Assembly: GCA_033296885.1 (NCBI GenBank)
Contig: MU863885.1
Location: 372,001 to 436,000 of the forward strand
DNA: 64,000 bases
DNA from: Triangularia verruculosa
Lineage: Eukaryota; Ascomycota; Sordariomycetes; Sordariales; Podosporaceae
Direction: 5' to 3'
Below, one piece after another: positions 44,780-57,200 of this stretch. The translations under genes were made by a program, and so were the position numbers. The notes beneath the pieces were generated by a model, which saw nothing but the letters and a program-made list of their open reading frames with translations, ran no database searches and was not told the DNA's origin. The number at the start of each line of letters is the position of its first letter. The first letter of the stretch is position 1.

Positions 44780-46303
44780 CTAGGCAGGAGATTTGATCGC
44801 TCCCTCTACAATAGGAGGCTCGGGCTCGTACGTCCTCGGAATCAAGTGCTCAGCCGTTTTGATGGCCCCTTCCATATCTCCCTTATGGAACTGGAACAGC
44901 CCCTGAATAGCAGCCGTAGATGTGTGCCTCTTTGGCACAGCTGGGTCTTTCTGGTCGCCGCCAAACAATCCCAGTCCATCCAGCCTCTCCAAAAACCTCT
45001 CCCGGCCCGCGTGATCAGTGTCAATGTCCCCATAATACCGATCCCACATCTGACCCGCCTGATACCTTGACGCCTCCCCGATCCTGACCATCATGTCAAC
45101 TCTGCCCGGTCTAATCAGCGCCGGGTCCAACTTGTCAATGTGGTTCGTCGTCAAAAACGCAATCCTGTCCTCGCCTGCCGCTAGGCCGTCCAAGGCATTG
45201 AGCAACCCTGACGCGGTGACAGTCCGCCCGGAGTACCCATCCGGATCTCGCTGCCGCCTATTCACCAGCGCAGCGTCCACATCCTCCAGCAACAAAATAC
45301 TCTTTTCCGGCAGCTGGGTCAGCAACTGCGCCAACAAATCATCCGTCATGCCCATTTCCGACAGGTTAATCATCGCAACGCTGTAATCCAGCTCTCCCGC
45401 CAGCGCCTGAATAAAAGACGTCTTGCCCGTCCCTGGCGGTCCATAAAGAAGATAACCCCTACGATATGGTATCCCCCGCTCGGTGTACCACTCCTGCGCA
45501 GCCATAAACTCCTTCACATCTGCCACCAAGCTCTCCTTCACCCCCTCGTCCAGAATGACGCTGCCCAATGGGCGCTTGAGTCTTGGTTTCCCAAGCACAG
45601 CCCATTGCATGTTACGGGCTGTGTAAACAACCGTCTTACCTTGCTGGAAAGACTGGGCCAGCTCATGCGCCTGGGTGAACACCTCGGCGAGGACGTGCCT
45701 GTGCATCCATAGCAACGTCAACGTCAGCGTCTCGTGGGGTTCGCCCGTCGCAGTCGTGGCCGTCGAAGCCTTTTCCCTGTTTACAGCGATGTACACCCCT
45801 GGCTTGTGGCGGACAATGTGGTGTCCAAATCCAGGCTGCACCCTAAAGTCGGCGTGGGTGCGGCCGTGGCCTTCTTCGCCGGCGGCTTTGGAGAGGGATT
45901 TGGTGGTGGTTGAGACCGAGAGCGAACGCAAACGGGTGAGACGCTGGGCGATGAAACCGGAGTTGTCTCTCGGCTGGGCGAGCCAGGCTAACACCCAGGA
46001 GTAGGAGGGGTCGCGCTTCGAGATTTCGATGTTGACGAGGAGCTGGCGGCGGAGGAGTGCAGTGGACTGGATCAAAGCTCGACGGCCGAAGGCGGCTGCT
46101 GCGCCGAGGGAGGCGAGGCCGAGACCACCGGCAAAGACAGGGTTTGTAAATAGCTGATCGAGGGGGAGAAAGGATGGTGTCGCTGAGGGGTTCGCTGTTG
46201 GCGCGGCTGGGGGGCTATATGGCGGTGGTGATTGTGCTGGCTGGGCGGCAGGAAATGGCAAGCCCGTCGAGGGCGGCGGCACTTGAGAATCGGTCGCCGG
46301 CAT
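44780..46303 (-). CDS. BCS1: Mitochondrial AAA ATPase Bcs1 (complex III assembly)
   Basis: A single exon of 507 aa; ATG at 46303. A Pro-rich N-terminus (1-45) precedes one transmembrane segment (about 54-74, FAGGLGLASLGAAAAFG), then the Bcs1-specific domain (about 80-270: HYIVRHKPG-like block, MQWAVLGKPRLKRPLGSVIL) and the AAA domain. Walker A GPPGTGKT is at about 288-295, Walker B SILLLEDVD at about 335-343, and the sensor TTNHIDKLDPALIRPGRVD follows. Bcs1 carries the folded Rieske iron-sulfur protein across the inner membrane into complex III. It has no cleavable presequence; targeting uses the TM and the residues after it. The Pro-rich head is longer than in yeast. It lies 1.6 kb from QCR9, another complex III gene. 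Confidence 0.94.
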   Translation of the reverse strand: MPATDSQVPPPSTGLPFPAAQPAQSPPPYSPPAAPTANPSATPSFLPLDQLFTNPVFAGGLGLASLGAAAAFGRRALIQSTALLRRQLLVNIEISKRDPSYSWVLAWLAQPRDNSGFIAQRLTRLRSLSVSTTTKSLSKAAGEEGHGRTHADFRVQPGFGHHIVRHKPGVYIAVNREKASTATTATGEPHETLTLTLLWMHRHVLAEVFTQAHELAQSFQQGKTVVYTARNMQWAVLGKPRLKRPLGSVILDEGVKESLVADVKEFMAAQEWYTERGIPYRRGYLLYGPPGTGKTSFIQALAGELDYSVAMINLSEMGMTDDLLAQLLTQLPEKSILLLEDVDAALVNRRQRDPDGYSGRTVTASGLLNALDGLAAGEDRIAFLTTNHIDKLDPALIRPGRVDMMVRIGEASRYQAGQMWDRYYGDIDTDHAGRERFLERLDGLGLFGGDQKDPAVPKRHTSTAAIQGLFQFHKGDMEGAIKTAEHLIPRTYEPEPPIVEGAIKSPA

Positions 46304-46697
46304 GGTGGATGGCTACATCGCGCGGTGATGTAGGAAAATGGATCTGGTGGACTGCAAGGCCGCTTGCGGGACAGAAGGCTGAAAGTCGAATTGACAGGGT
46401 CGGAGGCTTGAATTTTAAAGTGGGTCTGCGCCGTTACAAGCCGGTACTTCGGTATCCATCGCGCCGGGCCAAGAGTTGAATATCAAATCGAACCTCCAAC
46501 ACAAAATGAACCCAATAAGCAACAGATCAGAGGAATGGTGCAGGATGGCATCCCCTTGCTCTCATAAAAGCACTCTTGAACACAAGAATGACTTCCAACA
46601 CTCCCCGGGAAACTCATGATAATATACAACATATACACAGGAGATGGATCTGCCCCAGGGTTTGACAATTCCATTCCCAGGATTTTTATTAAACCTC
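46304..46697. other. BCS1 upstream spacer
   Basis: A 394-bp spacer between BCS1 and the uS11m gene, which lie in tandem on -. It holds the BCS1 promoter and the uS11m 3' untranslated region. No gene is seen. Confidence 0.45.
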
Positions 46698-47357
46698 TTA
46701 ACCCAATCTCCTTGGCTTCTTGCTTCTGGTGCCACCAAACTTGATTCTTGTCGAATCTGACACCTTCACAATCTTATCCCTCAGCGCCTTGCCTTCGTTG
46801 CCCATCAGGACCTTGACGACCGCCTCTCTCCCGGCCCCGAACCCACGCAGGATAACCTCCAACTTGTGGATCTTCTTTGTCAACCCCTTCTGGTGCATCT
46901 TGTCAATCACATACGCGCCCAGCTGGTACGCCGAATCGTAGTGCTTGCGACCTGAATGCTTGAACCCGAGGTTGCCGCAGGATAGTGAGATGAGGGCGTC
47001 ACGGTTGGGCTTTGTGACAGTGACGTGTGTGTTGTGCTTGTGCGAATAAATGTGAAAATGATATGGCTCCTGTTCTAGATCCTCGGCCAAGGGATCAATG
47101 CCCATATCCTCCCCCAGGTTGCCGCTGCTGCTGTTCGACTTTGAAGGGTCGACGAGGTTTCCCACGAAGCTCCTTGCGAGGCTGTCCATCGACGCAGACG
47201 ACTGTGGTGGCGGAGGAGGAGGGTTATCAGCCCGTACGACGGGTGACTGTGAGAAGAGGCGAGCCCATTGCGGCGCGCTGCGAGTTGAATATTGAGGTTT
47301 GGTGAAGGTCCGGAGCATGCCCTGCGCCAGAAGGCGAGGCGTCGAGAACCGACTCAT
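46698..47357 (-). CDS. Mitochondrial small-subunit ribosomal protein uS11m
   Basis: Single exon, 219 aa from the ATG at 47357. The frame stays open to 47441, but that extension begins at TTG. An Arg/Ser-rich presequence (MSRFSTPRLLAQGMLRTF) and a Pro/Ser linker with PPPPPP lead to the uS11 fold (about 100-219). Key blocks are HIYSHKHNTHVTVT, ISLSCGNLGFKHSGRK, AYQLGAYVIDKM and LEVILRGFGAGREAVVKVL. The end, IRKFGGTRSKKPRR-like (here RIKFGGTRSKKPRRLG), is the usual basic tail that contacts rRNA at the platform. Yeast names the protein Mrps18. Confidence 0.92.
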   Translation of the reverse strand: MSRFSTPRLLAQGMLRTFTKPQYSTRSAPQWARLFSQSPVVRADNPPPPPPQSSASMDSLARSFVGNLVDPSKSNSSSGNLGEDMGIDPLAEDLEQEPYHFHIYSHKHNTHVTVTKPNRDALISLSCGNLGFKHSGRKHYDSAYQLGAYVIDKMHQKGLTKKIHKLEVILRGFGAGREAVVKVLMGNEGKALRDKIVKVSDSTRIKFGGTRSKKPRRLG

Positions 47358-47812
47358 CGTTTTGTTGCCAGTTGCCGTCCACTGGGTTCGGGGGTGTCGG
47401 AGTGGCTTGTTCGGTTTCGACTCGACTCGGGCGTGCTTCAAGATTTGCGATGGTGGGCGGTCTTAGCAGACACGGGCGCAACTGAGGTCGCTTCACTGAG
47501 CGCAATGACCGCCTTTGGAGCTTGAATTTTTGGGGGACCCCTCGGTGGCGGCCGACTGGAGCGCCGAGCCGGGAATTTGCCGGGGTCTTGGCAAAGATTT
47601 TGGCGGGCGGCCAAAGAATTCGAGATTTTGGGGCCCCAGATTCAAGCATCTTCTTGTTGCCGCATCCCATCCACTTTGTATGGGACAAAATCCCACCTCT
47701 GCGCGCTTTCTTTTATGTCACGCATTGGCTGATGTTGGTTGTCGGCTACCATAATTACACTTCTCTTCGAGCCTGTCTAGGGCTGTCCACTTTCACAGCA
47801 GCCAAAATAATC
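47358..47812. promoter_or_regulatory. Bidirectional promoter of uS11m and TIM44
   Basis: 455 bp separate the divergent start codons of two mitochondrial genes. A CCAAT box on the minus strand (ATTGG at 47724-47728) lies about 85 bp before the TIM44 ATG. No gene lies inside, although the TIM44 frame stays open upstream. Confidence 0.55.
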
Positions 47813-49491
47813 ATGAACGCCTCCCGGCAAATCCAGAGGCTGTCGCCCACGCCATTGCGGGCATCGGCGCTGAGCAACATCAGCAGCAGCAGCAAGAGTG
47901 TTGTGCCAGCACAGATCCGTCTCCTCTCGAGCCAGACGTCTCACATTCAAACCGGCCTTCGGCGGTCATCCACACCATCCTCGCTTCAGCAGCAACCCCT
48001 GCTTCGATCGGCTTTTCTCCCCAGCTCGCTCAGGTTAGACGTACCATTATCAACACGCGCCCGCTCGTTCCATGTCTCCCCTACATCACAACAGGCCGAA
48101 GGGGCCAAGGAACCCAAGGTACCAGTAGATGAGAAGGAGAAGGAACCAGAAGCCAAGGAAGAACCCAAGGAAGAGGCCAAGGAAGAGGAGGCCAAGGAAA
48201 AGAAGGAGGGCGAAGGTGAAGGCGAGGAGGCGGAGGGCAAAGAGAAGGAGAAGGGTAAGAAGGGCGATGCACCACCTCCCCCACCACACGGCGATAAGAC
48301 TCCATGGCAGGTTTTCGTGGACACCATGCAGAGCGAATTCAAGCAATCCAAGGAATGGAATGAGTCGACCAAGGCCCTCTCAGCCGGAGCTAATGAGTTC
48401 ATTGAGAGCGAGAAGGTGCGCAAAGCTCGTGAGGCGTACGAGGCTACTACCGGTGCCGTCTCAAACACTGCCGCCACGGTTGTCAAAACCACTGCTGGTG
48501 CCATCGGCAAGGGTGCCCAGTGGACGTGGGAGACTCGCGCCATGAAGGGTGTGAGAAAGGGTGCCAACATTACCGGTGAGGTTCTCGACAAGGCCACCAA
48601 GCCAATTCGTGAGACCGAGGCGTACAAGAATGTCAAGGATGTTATTGATGACGGGAGCAGTTCGAGATATGGCGGCTGGGTTGACAAGGAGGAGCGGAGG
48701 AGACGGAAGGAGGAGCTGGAGAAGAACAGGCCACAGCACGAAATCTTTGAGGAGGATCCCAAGTAAGTCTTTCTATTCTCGATGCCGAGGCCCATTCAGC
48801 TAATCATTTGCTCAGCGCCGGCACAAATGTCACTCTCCACAAGGACGCCGCATGGAAGGAAGCATGGCGGGAGTTCCGCGACTCCAATAAAATGATGCAG
48901 GGCGTCTTCGGTCTCAAGTCCGTCTACCAAGAGTCTGAGAACCCCCTCATCTCTACCGCTCGCAGCATCACAGACCGTGTCGCCGGTTTCTTCGCTGAGA
49001 ATGAAACGGCCATGGTCATCAAAAAGATCCGCACCATGGACCCAGCCTTCCAGATGGAGACCTTCCTCCAAGAGCTTAGAGAGTACATCCTCCCTGAAGT
49101 TCTCGACGCCTACGTGAAGGGTGATGTGGAGACCCTCAAGCTTTGGCTTTCGGAAGCGCAGTACTCCGTTTACGAGGCGTTGACCAAGCAGTATTTGCAA
49201 AACGGGCTGAAGTCCGATGGTCGCATCCTCGATATCAGAGGCGTGGATGTTCTCAAGGCGCGTATGCTTGACCCCGGCGAGATTCCGGTGTTTGTTATCA
49301 CTTGCCGGACGCAGGAGGTGCACGTCTACCGCAATGCGAAGAGTGGCAAGTTGGCCGCTGGTATGGAGGATAAGGTTCAGCTTGTTACGTACGCCATTGG
49401 CATCACCAGGATACCCGAGGACGTCAACAACCCAGAGACTAGAGGCTGGCGGTTGATTGAGATGCAGAAGAGCGGAAGAGAGTGGCATTAA
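47813..49491 (+). CDS. TIM44: Mitochondrial import motor subunit Tim44
   Basis: Model: join(47813..48762,48816..49491), 541 aa. The N-terminus is a typical presequence (MNASRQIQRLSPTPLRASAL) rich in Arg/Ser. A second ATG upstream in frame would add a hydrophobic leader and seems less likely. Residues about 95-165 are a highly charged Lys/Glu tract. FVDTMQSEFKQSKEW and the following helices bind Hsp70 and the TIM23 channel. The C-terminal domain (about 335-541: VYQESENPLISTARSITD, MDPAFQMETFLQELREYI, KARMLDPGEIPVFVITCRTQE) is the cone-shaped Tim44-like fold. Tim44 tethers mtHsp70 to TIM23 to pull preproteins into the matrix. The 53-bp intron (GTAAGT...CAG) joins in frame. Confidence 0.96.
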
Positions 49492-52400
49492 ATTGCTTGG
49501 CCCTTTGTTTCTTCTTTTGTGGTGTGGTGGTTTATAGGCAAAGGTCGAACTGTACTATATGGGCACGGGTGCATGGCATCCAGGGAGGTTTCCGCAAACC
49601 ATCAGGTCTATGGCCGCACAGGGAGGCGGGCGAGGCTTCAAGTTCCGGGCGAGTGAGTTGGCAAGATTTTTCTTTTCCCATTTTACTGTATAGAAGGAAA
49701 GGGGGGCGCGGCGCCTTGAGCATTTTCGGCCACATGCAACACGAACAAACAAACAAACAACACCACTCTAAACTTTTGGCGGGAGGACTTGGAAGGAGGG
49801 CGATGGGTCAGCGAGCATGTGTTTCATGATGCAAATAACTTGTAGTTTTTTATTGTACATTAGAAGAAGCGAGCCACTGCTTGTGAGTGGATTGTTTGAT
49901 GAGAGGTGGGTGGGGCCGGATGAAAGGGTTGCAGAGGCAAAAGGGGGTCAAAACGACAGCGGAAAAGGGAGGAGAATCACCCCCATACAGCGAGAGAAGA
50001 ACAGGTGAGGGAAAGAAGAACCAGCTGCGAAGATATCAGCTAGCCTGTGCGTAGTGGCTTATCTGCTCACTTCTTTGCCTTTCTGGATAGAAAATTCATC
50101 CATAGGGTATTGATGAGGGTTAGAACAATGATCAAAAAACGCAAAATTGTCAATAACAACCCTCAAACTAGGTACTATGGAATCTGATATAAATCCTGAT
50201 TATCATTATTTCTGGCCCCATCAAGCTCCTGGCTGTTTTCACGAATTCTCCACTGGATGAGACATGTTGCTCTTTGATATCCCATCTCTAAGTACCTTGA
50301 CCTGGATTCCGACCTCATCGATGCAATGAGGTCAAAGTGGCCGTTCTTGCCGTAGACTTGCATTCAGCCTCAAGGAACTGGGCTGTGCTTGAAAAATCTG
50401 GGGAGCCTGAAACTTGATTGGAGTTTGTTTTTCCACCACAACAAGTCATTCTTTCCAATGTTGGACAACATCTGCCAAGCTCCTGCCTCACACAGACAGG
50501 CAGGAACGTCACCTCGAGGACACCAGTCAGGTCAGCAGCGACTCCGGATTAAATCTATACATCACGGAGAAAGACAGTCGTGATTTTCATCTCGTATACA
50601 GAAGTAAACGGCATCATACCTAGGTAGGGAGCTTCTAGGTAAATGTGAGTACGGAATCCGATGAAGAGCTCCCCCAATCATAGGTCCACTACACCCTCCG
50701 AGTCTGATTTAGAAACTGATTTTCTGACAGGTTGCAATCCCTGAATGCTGTCTCCTTGGCACAGCGGGAATCACCTCATCGTGGGAGCTTCTGCCGTGGA
50801 ACGATGCAGAGACGCCACATATTCGATAACCAAGGCCCGGACTCTCCCTCCTTGCAGTAGCCAGGACACGTTCAGGCAATGCTGTGGTTGGACCCAGCAC
50901 ACCCAAAGAGGACTATTCCCATCGGGTACCTATGCTTTTTCCGATACTGCTACAAAGCCTGTGCATCTGCAAGTGCTCAACTCCACTGGCAATTCATTGG
51001 ACAGTACCAGACGGGTCTTTCTTGCAGGAGGCAAGTCAGAGGAGCTATCAGTTCTCGTTTTTACTGTACCGTCGATCCTCGATCCGACCATGTCAGGAGA
51101 GCTGATCAGCTAGTCCGTGTAGGGCACCGAAAGCCATGGTATTCCCGAGCCAGATTTCAATGTGACCCGCCTCCCCGACTCCCGATGGGAGAGGCCCTCC
51201 GAAACGGAACCACCGAGACCCACATCACCGATGGCCCCGCACCGAGTCCGGGACGTCTATCGGCTCCTGACTGTGTCTGGCTGAGAGTTCATTGCATGGC
51301 AGGCCATAACGCAGGGATGATTTCCTCCGGATGTCCCCTGCTTTGGTGTGGGGGCAAGCAGACTGTCGGCAGCACACGCAACAGAACTCACACGAACCCG
51401 GGCACGACCGCACCAGAACATGCTGTGTCGGCGGGGTTGGACAGCACCGAACCTTTTGGATCACACCTCCTTTCCCGATGCAATACCCCACATTGGACGG
51501 CGACCCTTTTCCTTGCAGCACTGCAGATGCATTGTACTATGAAAGACTCCTGCATCTCCTGAAGTCCATATCCTATCTCGTTGCCATGTGTAACAGCAAA
51601 GATATCGATTTCCAATTTTAGGAGACAACCCATATGGATCGCCACGGAACCAACGATGAGACCTGCCACCACCACCAGCTTGGGTTCTCACACCCCTCAC
51701 GGGCCCGCTCAACTGCCGAGCCACTAGGTCCGTATGGCCTCGTGATGCCGATGATGATGATGAGCGAATGCAACCAAAAATCCTTTGCTGGCCGACTGCT
51801 TCTGGGGTGACACAAAACCCATATGATTTCGCACAAGTACGACACCAGGTGCGTGTGATAATGGCGGTGATAACGTGGACCAGGACAATGGGACGCTGCC
51901 CTTGTGAGAATGTGGGTACAACTCTAGCTATCCGACGGTCGATGCAAGGCAATTGGAAACCAAGCCGTCCCTCTCCAACACTTCGGAAACAAATCATATT
52001 CGAGCATGTCAACCACAGTACCGATAGGCGTCCGTGACAGCGGGAAGTTATGGAGCAGAAGCAAGTTCCGGTCCCATATGTGGACTGTGCTTTTCGGTGT
52101 ACATATGTGGTCGGGAGCGGTGCCCGAAGTTCGGCTGGTCGCCTGCCGCGGCTGGGGGGGGATCGATCTCCAGATTGATTACACCGCCGATGTGCTGATC
52201 CTGAACTCGGCTGGCGCCCATGCCCCCAATGTTCCCTTTTCTATTTCGCCGCGTGGTGTGAGTGGCAGTCAACAATAGTGACAGGGGCAAAACCAACCCA
52301 GATTTCCGTGCTTGGCAGGCCCTAGGAATTCGAATATTGAAAAAAGCAATATGAATTCCATGACGGAGCATGCACGCGCAGTCGCTAGCGCTTGCTGGGC

Positions 52401-54248
52401 CACACCGTCTCTTCCAAGTTCAAGTGACAGATCACGAGGGTTTTCCTTTCGCAGTCTTGTTTTGTAAGCTCAGTCAGCCCTCTCATGATCACCACAAAGG
52501 CTACCTACCAAACATCAGCCAACGCCGCAAGCCTTACGTTAACCCACTCAACTCAGCCGCATTGGCCCAAGTCTCATCTGGAAGGAGGAACCAGCTCCTT
52601 GGGACACACAACGTGGCCAGGTGTGAGACTCTGTGCCGCTCCCATCATCACGACCAGCCTCCAGGCTTTCCCGTCTGTTGCCTCGCTTGTTGAGAGCCTC
52701 TTGTTGGGGCATTACGCAGTAGACAGTTAGCCTGCCCAGAAGGCCACCCATATCCTTTTGCACCGCCCATACACGTTCATTCAGCACCTCTCGCATTTCC
52801 AGTCGCCTCATTCCGCCATCGGACTTTTTCAATATATTGTCAAGCCTGGTCTTTTTGCCCCTCCATCTCCGGTGCCAGAGATAGAGCGGTTCTGCTGATA
52901 GAACGCAAATTCGTGTTCGGGTCCGGCGGCACGTCGTCCAAGGTGACTCTCAGTACATTCGTACAACATTCTGTCTGCTTGACGTCTCACATAAGAAGAC
53001 TCACATAAATCCATCAGAAGTTGGTCCTAGCTCCGAAAGACCGCACGCAAACTCTCCTGTTGTGCTTGTCTTTGTCACGTCGGCAAATACCAACCAAGCT
53101 CCTAGTTTGAGAGAGCAGCTGTCCGCTGTTGGTCGGAAACACCGGCCTCGGAGGCTTGGAGTAAGCGGCAGACGATCCGAGAGGCCCCTTGGGAGGCGAA
53201 AGCGCAATCCTCCCAGCCCAGCAAGTATCCCGGATGACGGGACCGGGTCCGAACAGCTCATTTATTCTGTCCCAGTGTTTGCTCTGTTAGCCTTGCGGTG
53301 ACGGAGAATATAAGTTGACACACTGCGGGTTCTGTGGATCACGAGTTACGCGACAGGTGTGTCTTGTCAGACCTTCCCAGTCGGTGACAAGCGGCAAGCA
53401 GGAAGAACGAAAGAGACTTGTGGAAAGAAAGAGTGAATTGGGGCTTGCTTTGTTTGCAGTCTCGTCCTGCATCTGCAGGTTCCGTAGGACTGGAAACACA
53501 TAGCTAAGGAACCCACAGTCCCTTACTTGGCCCAATCCAGACTTACCACGCGATTTGGTTACCAGACATATCGGGGAGACGTCCTGGCCTGTGGTGTGAA
53601 AGTCGCAAGGCTGTTCCTTATAGTTTCTTGATACTTCCCTTTCCAGACAAGCTTCCTCTGCAATCCTCACGCGGCACACAAGACAGCGCACATTGTTTCC
53701 CTTGTCTCAGATTTCAGACGGAAGATCCCCTCTGCCACTGCCACGGGTCTTCTTTGAGCTTTTCTTGCAGGCGGTAGCTTAGCACGGGCCTTTGTTGGGT
53801 TGCGTGACTGGTGTTGCTTTCCTCAGCCGAGACTTGCGATAGGCCGCGGCTTTCACCTTGAGGAGTCCGCTCGGTGTGTGGCAGTGACTTAAAGGCAAGA
53901 ACGGCGGAGGAAAACCGGACAGAGGAGATTGAGCGGTGGAACATAGATTACATTTCGGCAACTGCGAACGGGGGACCGATCTGATTCATCAAGGCAGCCC
54001 GCAGGATCTGGAGGGGTTGCCTCCTTCGCCTCTACGGCTTACCTTTTTACCACACACGTCCGGCAGCCACCGAGTCAACTTCTTCGTATCATTTCAGGCT
54101 TCGACAACGTCGGAACAGAGAAACCAATTTCATCTCTACTCGGGAAAGACATTGACTTCTTTGTTATACTCCCAAGTTTGAAGTTGTTACACAACCGCGA
54201 CCAATACCTACCACCTGGGCGCCGGCAGCCCACCACCCTTCCTTCGCC
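49492..54248. other. 4.8-kb region without a supported gene
   Basis: This is the longest stretch here without a recognisable gene. Open frames are short, overlap on both strands and have no known motifs. The longest are at 50879-51562 (+), 51461-52012 (-) and 53287-53691 (-); the last begins at a true ATG but matches nothing. Base composition is ordinary, without the AT-richness of heavy RIP. No inverted-repeat termini or transposase motifs are visible. The right end (about 53900-54248) is the leader of the ABC transporter gene. Confidence 0.5.
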
Positions 54249-57200
54249 ATGGCAGACCCATATGATGCCGACACTCCAGAGGAGAACAGTACTCTCCGCC
54301 GCCTCCTTGCCTCCCTCCATTACGCCTACCCAGCCGCCATATTCATCTACTACACCGTATCTTCTACCATCGCAGTCTGTACGCTCCAAACCCGGTCTAC
54401 CGAGTCAAAGGACCACCCCCGCCGGAGATTTATCTCCTGGCTGCTAATGCTATCAATATTTAGCTATTTCGCTCAGCTGGGGAGCCTACTTTTCGAAGCG
54501 ATAAGCCAAGAGAAGTTTCCGCCCGCCGATCAGGACGTCATCATTGGGTTGTTGAGCTGTGCGCTGGTGTTTGGGGTGCAATTTGCAGGGCTTTGGGAGG
54601 CGGAGAAGGCGGTTGTGCTGTGGCCTTATATGGGGAGCGTTGGGATGGCTCTGCTGTTTGAGCCGGTCTTGGTTTGGCTGGCATGGAAGACTAGAACAGG
54701 GACTGGGGCATTGGGATCCAAGGAAATCTTTGACCTGGCTTCTGCCGGGGCGAGGTACGCTGCTTTTGGGTTGGTGTTGATGTTTTATCTTGAGGGGATT
54801 TGGAATGCAAGACGAGAAAAGGCGACGGATCTGGAGAGGCAGGGACTATTGAACAAGACGAATGGGCACGTCAATGGGGCCGAGTCGGATGGGGAGGGCA
54901 GTGGGTATGGGACCACGTCGGATAGCTCAACGGATGCCAGCCAGAGCCCAACAACTGATGCGGTTGAGTCTCCGTGGGAGAGGCGAGAGAGACAGGCCAA
55001 TGAGGCAATGGAAAAGAGGTTGAAGGAAAAGGGAAACTGGGTAACATATGCGAAGAGCTTTTTGGTATGTGAAGATGACAAATAGTTGGGTTGATGGGGC
55101 TAACAGAATGGTGCAGGTTTTCTTTCCGTATGTCTGGCCGGTCAATCATCGCTCCCTTCAAGTACGGGTTGTGTTGGTTGGGGTTTGCTTGCTCGCTATG
55201 AACGCTATCAACGTGCTGATTCCACGACAGATGGGTATCATTATGGACAGTCTGGCTGGCGAAAACGACAAGAATCCATGGAACGAGGTCATGATTTTCG
55301 CTGGGCTCAAGCTCGTAGCTTCTGAAGCAGGTCTTTCTCTGCTACGACAGTGGCTTTGGATCCCGGTTGAGTACTATTCCTTCGATGCTATGAGCACGGC
55401 GGCATACTCCCATGTCCTGAACCTCTCGTCCGATTTCCACGACTCAAAGAGCTCTTCCGACATCATGATGGCCATTCAATCTGGCCAGAGCATTTCCAAC
55501 ATGCTCGAATCGATTTGCTTTCAGGCAGTGCCCATGTTGATCGATATGACGGTCGCATTCATCTACCTGTCGTATACGTTTGGACCATATGAAGGCTTTA
55601 TCACCATTGCTACGGCCGCCGTGTTCTTGTACATTGCCACCCGCATGATTTCGAGGCTCAAATCGGCAAGGAGGGGTGAGGTCAGTGCTTGGTTCAAGGA
55701 GCATTACGTCCGACAGGCTGGTATTCAGGGGTGGTCGACGGTTACGTGCTTCAACCAGGTTGGCCACGAGGAGGCCAGGTATTCGGAAGCAGTCAAGGAT
55801 CGTGTGGCCAAGTCGCAGAAGGTGTATTTTGGCTATGTGGTTGCTTACGCTTTCCAGTTTTTGGTGTTGCTTTCTGGGCTGCTCGCCGGTGCTTTTCTCG
55901 CAGTTTACCAGATTACACACGGCCAAGTCACGCCCGGCAAGTTCATCATGTTGCTGACGTATTGGGCTCAGTTGGTAGCGCCATTGACCTTCTTCGCTGG
56001 TTTGGGCAAGACGATAAGCAAGGATCTTATCCACGCCGAGCAGCTTCTGGAGATCATGCAGACGAAACCGACAATTGAGAACAAGGAGGGGGCACCGCCA
56101 CTGCATTTCACAGGCGGGAGAGTTAAATTTGAGAATGTATGTTTCTCATATGACAAGAAAAAGGAGATTCTGAAGAATATCGACTTTGAGGCTACTCCTG
56201 GAATGACGGTTGCTTTTGTGGGGGCAACAGGGGCGGGCAAATCAACAATCTTGAAGCTGCTGGATCGATTTTACGATGTCACGAGGGGAAGCATTACGAT
56301 TGATGGACAGGATATCCGAGATGTGGATTTGTTCAGGTATGTGCTAATGTGAGGCGACGAGGGTTGAGATGGTGCTGACAGTGAAACAGTCTGAGAGGAC
56401 AAATCGGGATTGTGCCGCAGTCGCCGATCCTGTTTGACGATACGATTATGAACAATGTCCGATATGCGAAGCTCACTGCCACGGATGAAGAGGTCCATGA
56501 GGCGTGCAAGGCTGCTAGTATCCATGAGCAAATCATGGGATTCTCGGACGGCTACAACACTCGTGTTGGAGAGCGGGGAGTTAAACTTTCCGGTGGTGAG
56601 CTCCAGAGAGTGGCAATTGCTAGGGCTATTTTGAAGAGACCGGCGATCGTGCTGTTAGATGAGGCTACCAGCGCGGTCGATACTGAAACGGAGCAGAAAA
56701 TTCAGGAGGCGCTGAGGACGCTCTGCCATGGGAGGACAACTTTTATCGTTGCGTGAGTCGTGCAAGTTGGAAATAGGCGGTTCACTGCTGATCATGAGAC
56801 AGGCATCGACTTTCCACCATCATGAACGCCGACAGAATCATTGTTGTCGGCGGTGGAGAGATTGTCGAGCAAGGCAGCCACGAGGAGCTGATTTTGCAAG
56901 AGGATGGAAAGTACGCCGAGCTCTGGTCGAAGCAGATCTTTGTCAAACCCAAAGATAGCAAGGATTCGACCACCGATGGCACCAAGTTACCGGTGAAGGG
57001 ACGAAAAGCGCCGAATATTGTCAACGATTTGAGCCCTGAAGCTACCATCTCGGAGCTCGCCAAGGTGACGAACAAGCCGGCACAGTCGAATGGTGACGCT
57101 ACGACAACAAAGAACACCAATGGCTCCAGCGGTTCGGAAAACGCCAAACCTGTGAATGGTGTCAACGGACACATGAAAGAGGTATGATTGATAGAACCCC

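Noticed and set aside
50879..51562. 227-codon frame in the gene-poor interval
   Set aside because: Irregular composition with scattered Cys and Trp, overlapping frames on both strands and no motif. Chance openness is more likely.
53287..53691. 134-codon minus frame with a true ATG
   Set aside because: Not matched to any family and no promoter or splice evidence. Mentioned only as an orphan candidate in the findings.
49492..54248. RIP-degraded transposon
   Set aside because: The base composition is not AT-rich, and I see no TpA excess by eye, terminal repeats, or reverse transcriptase or transposase motifs.
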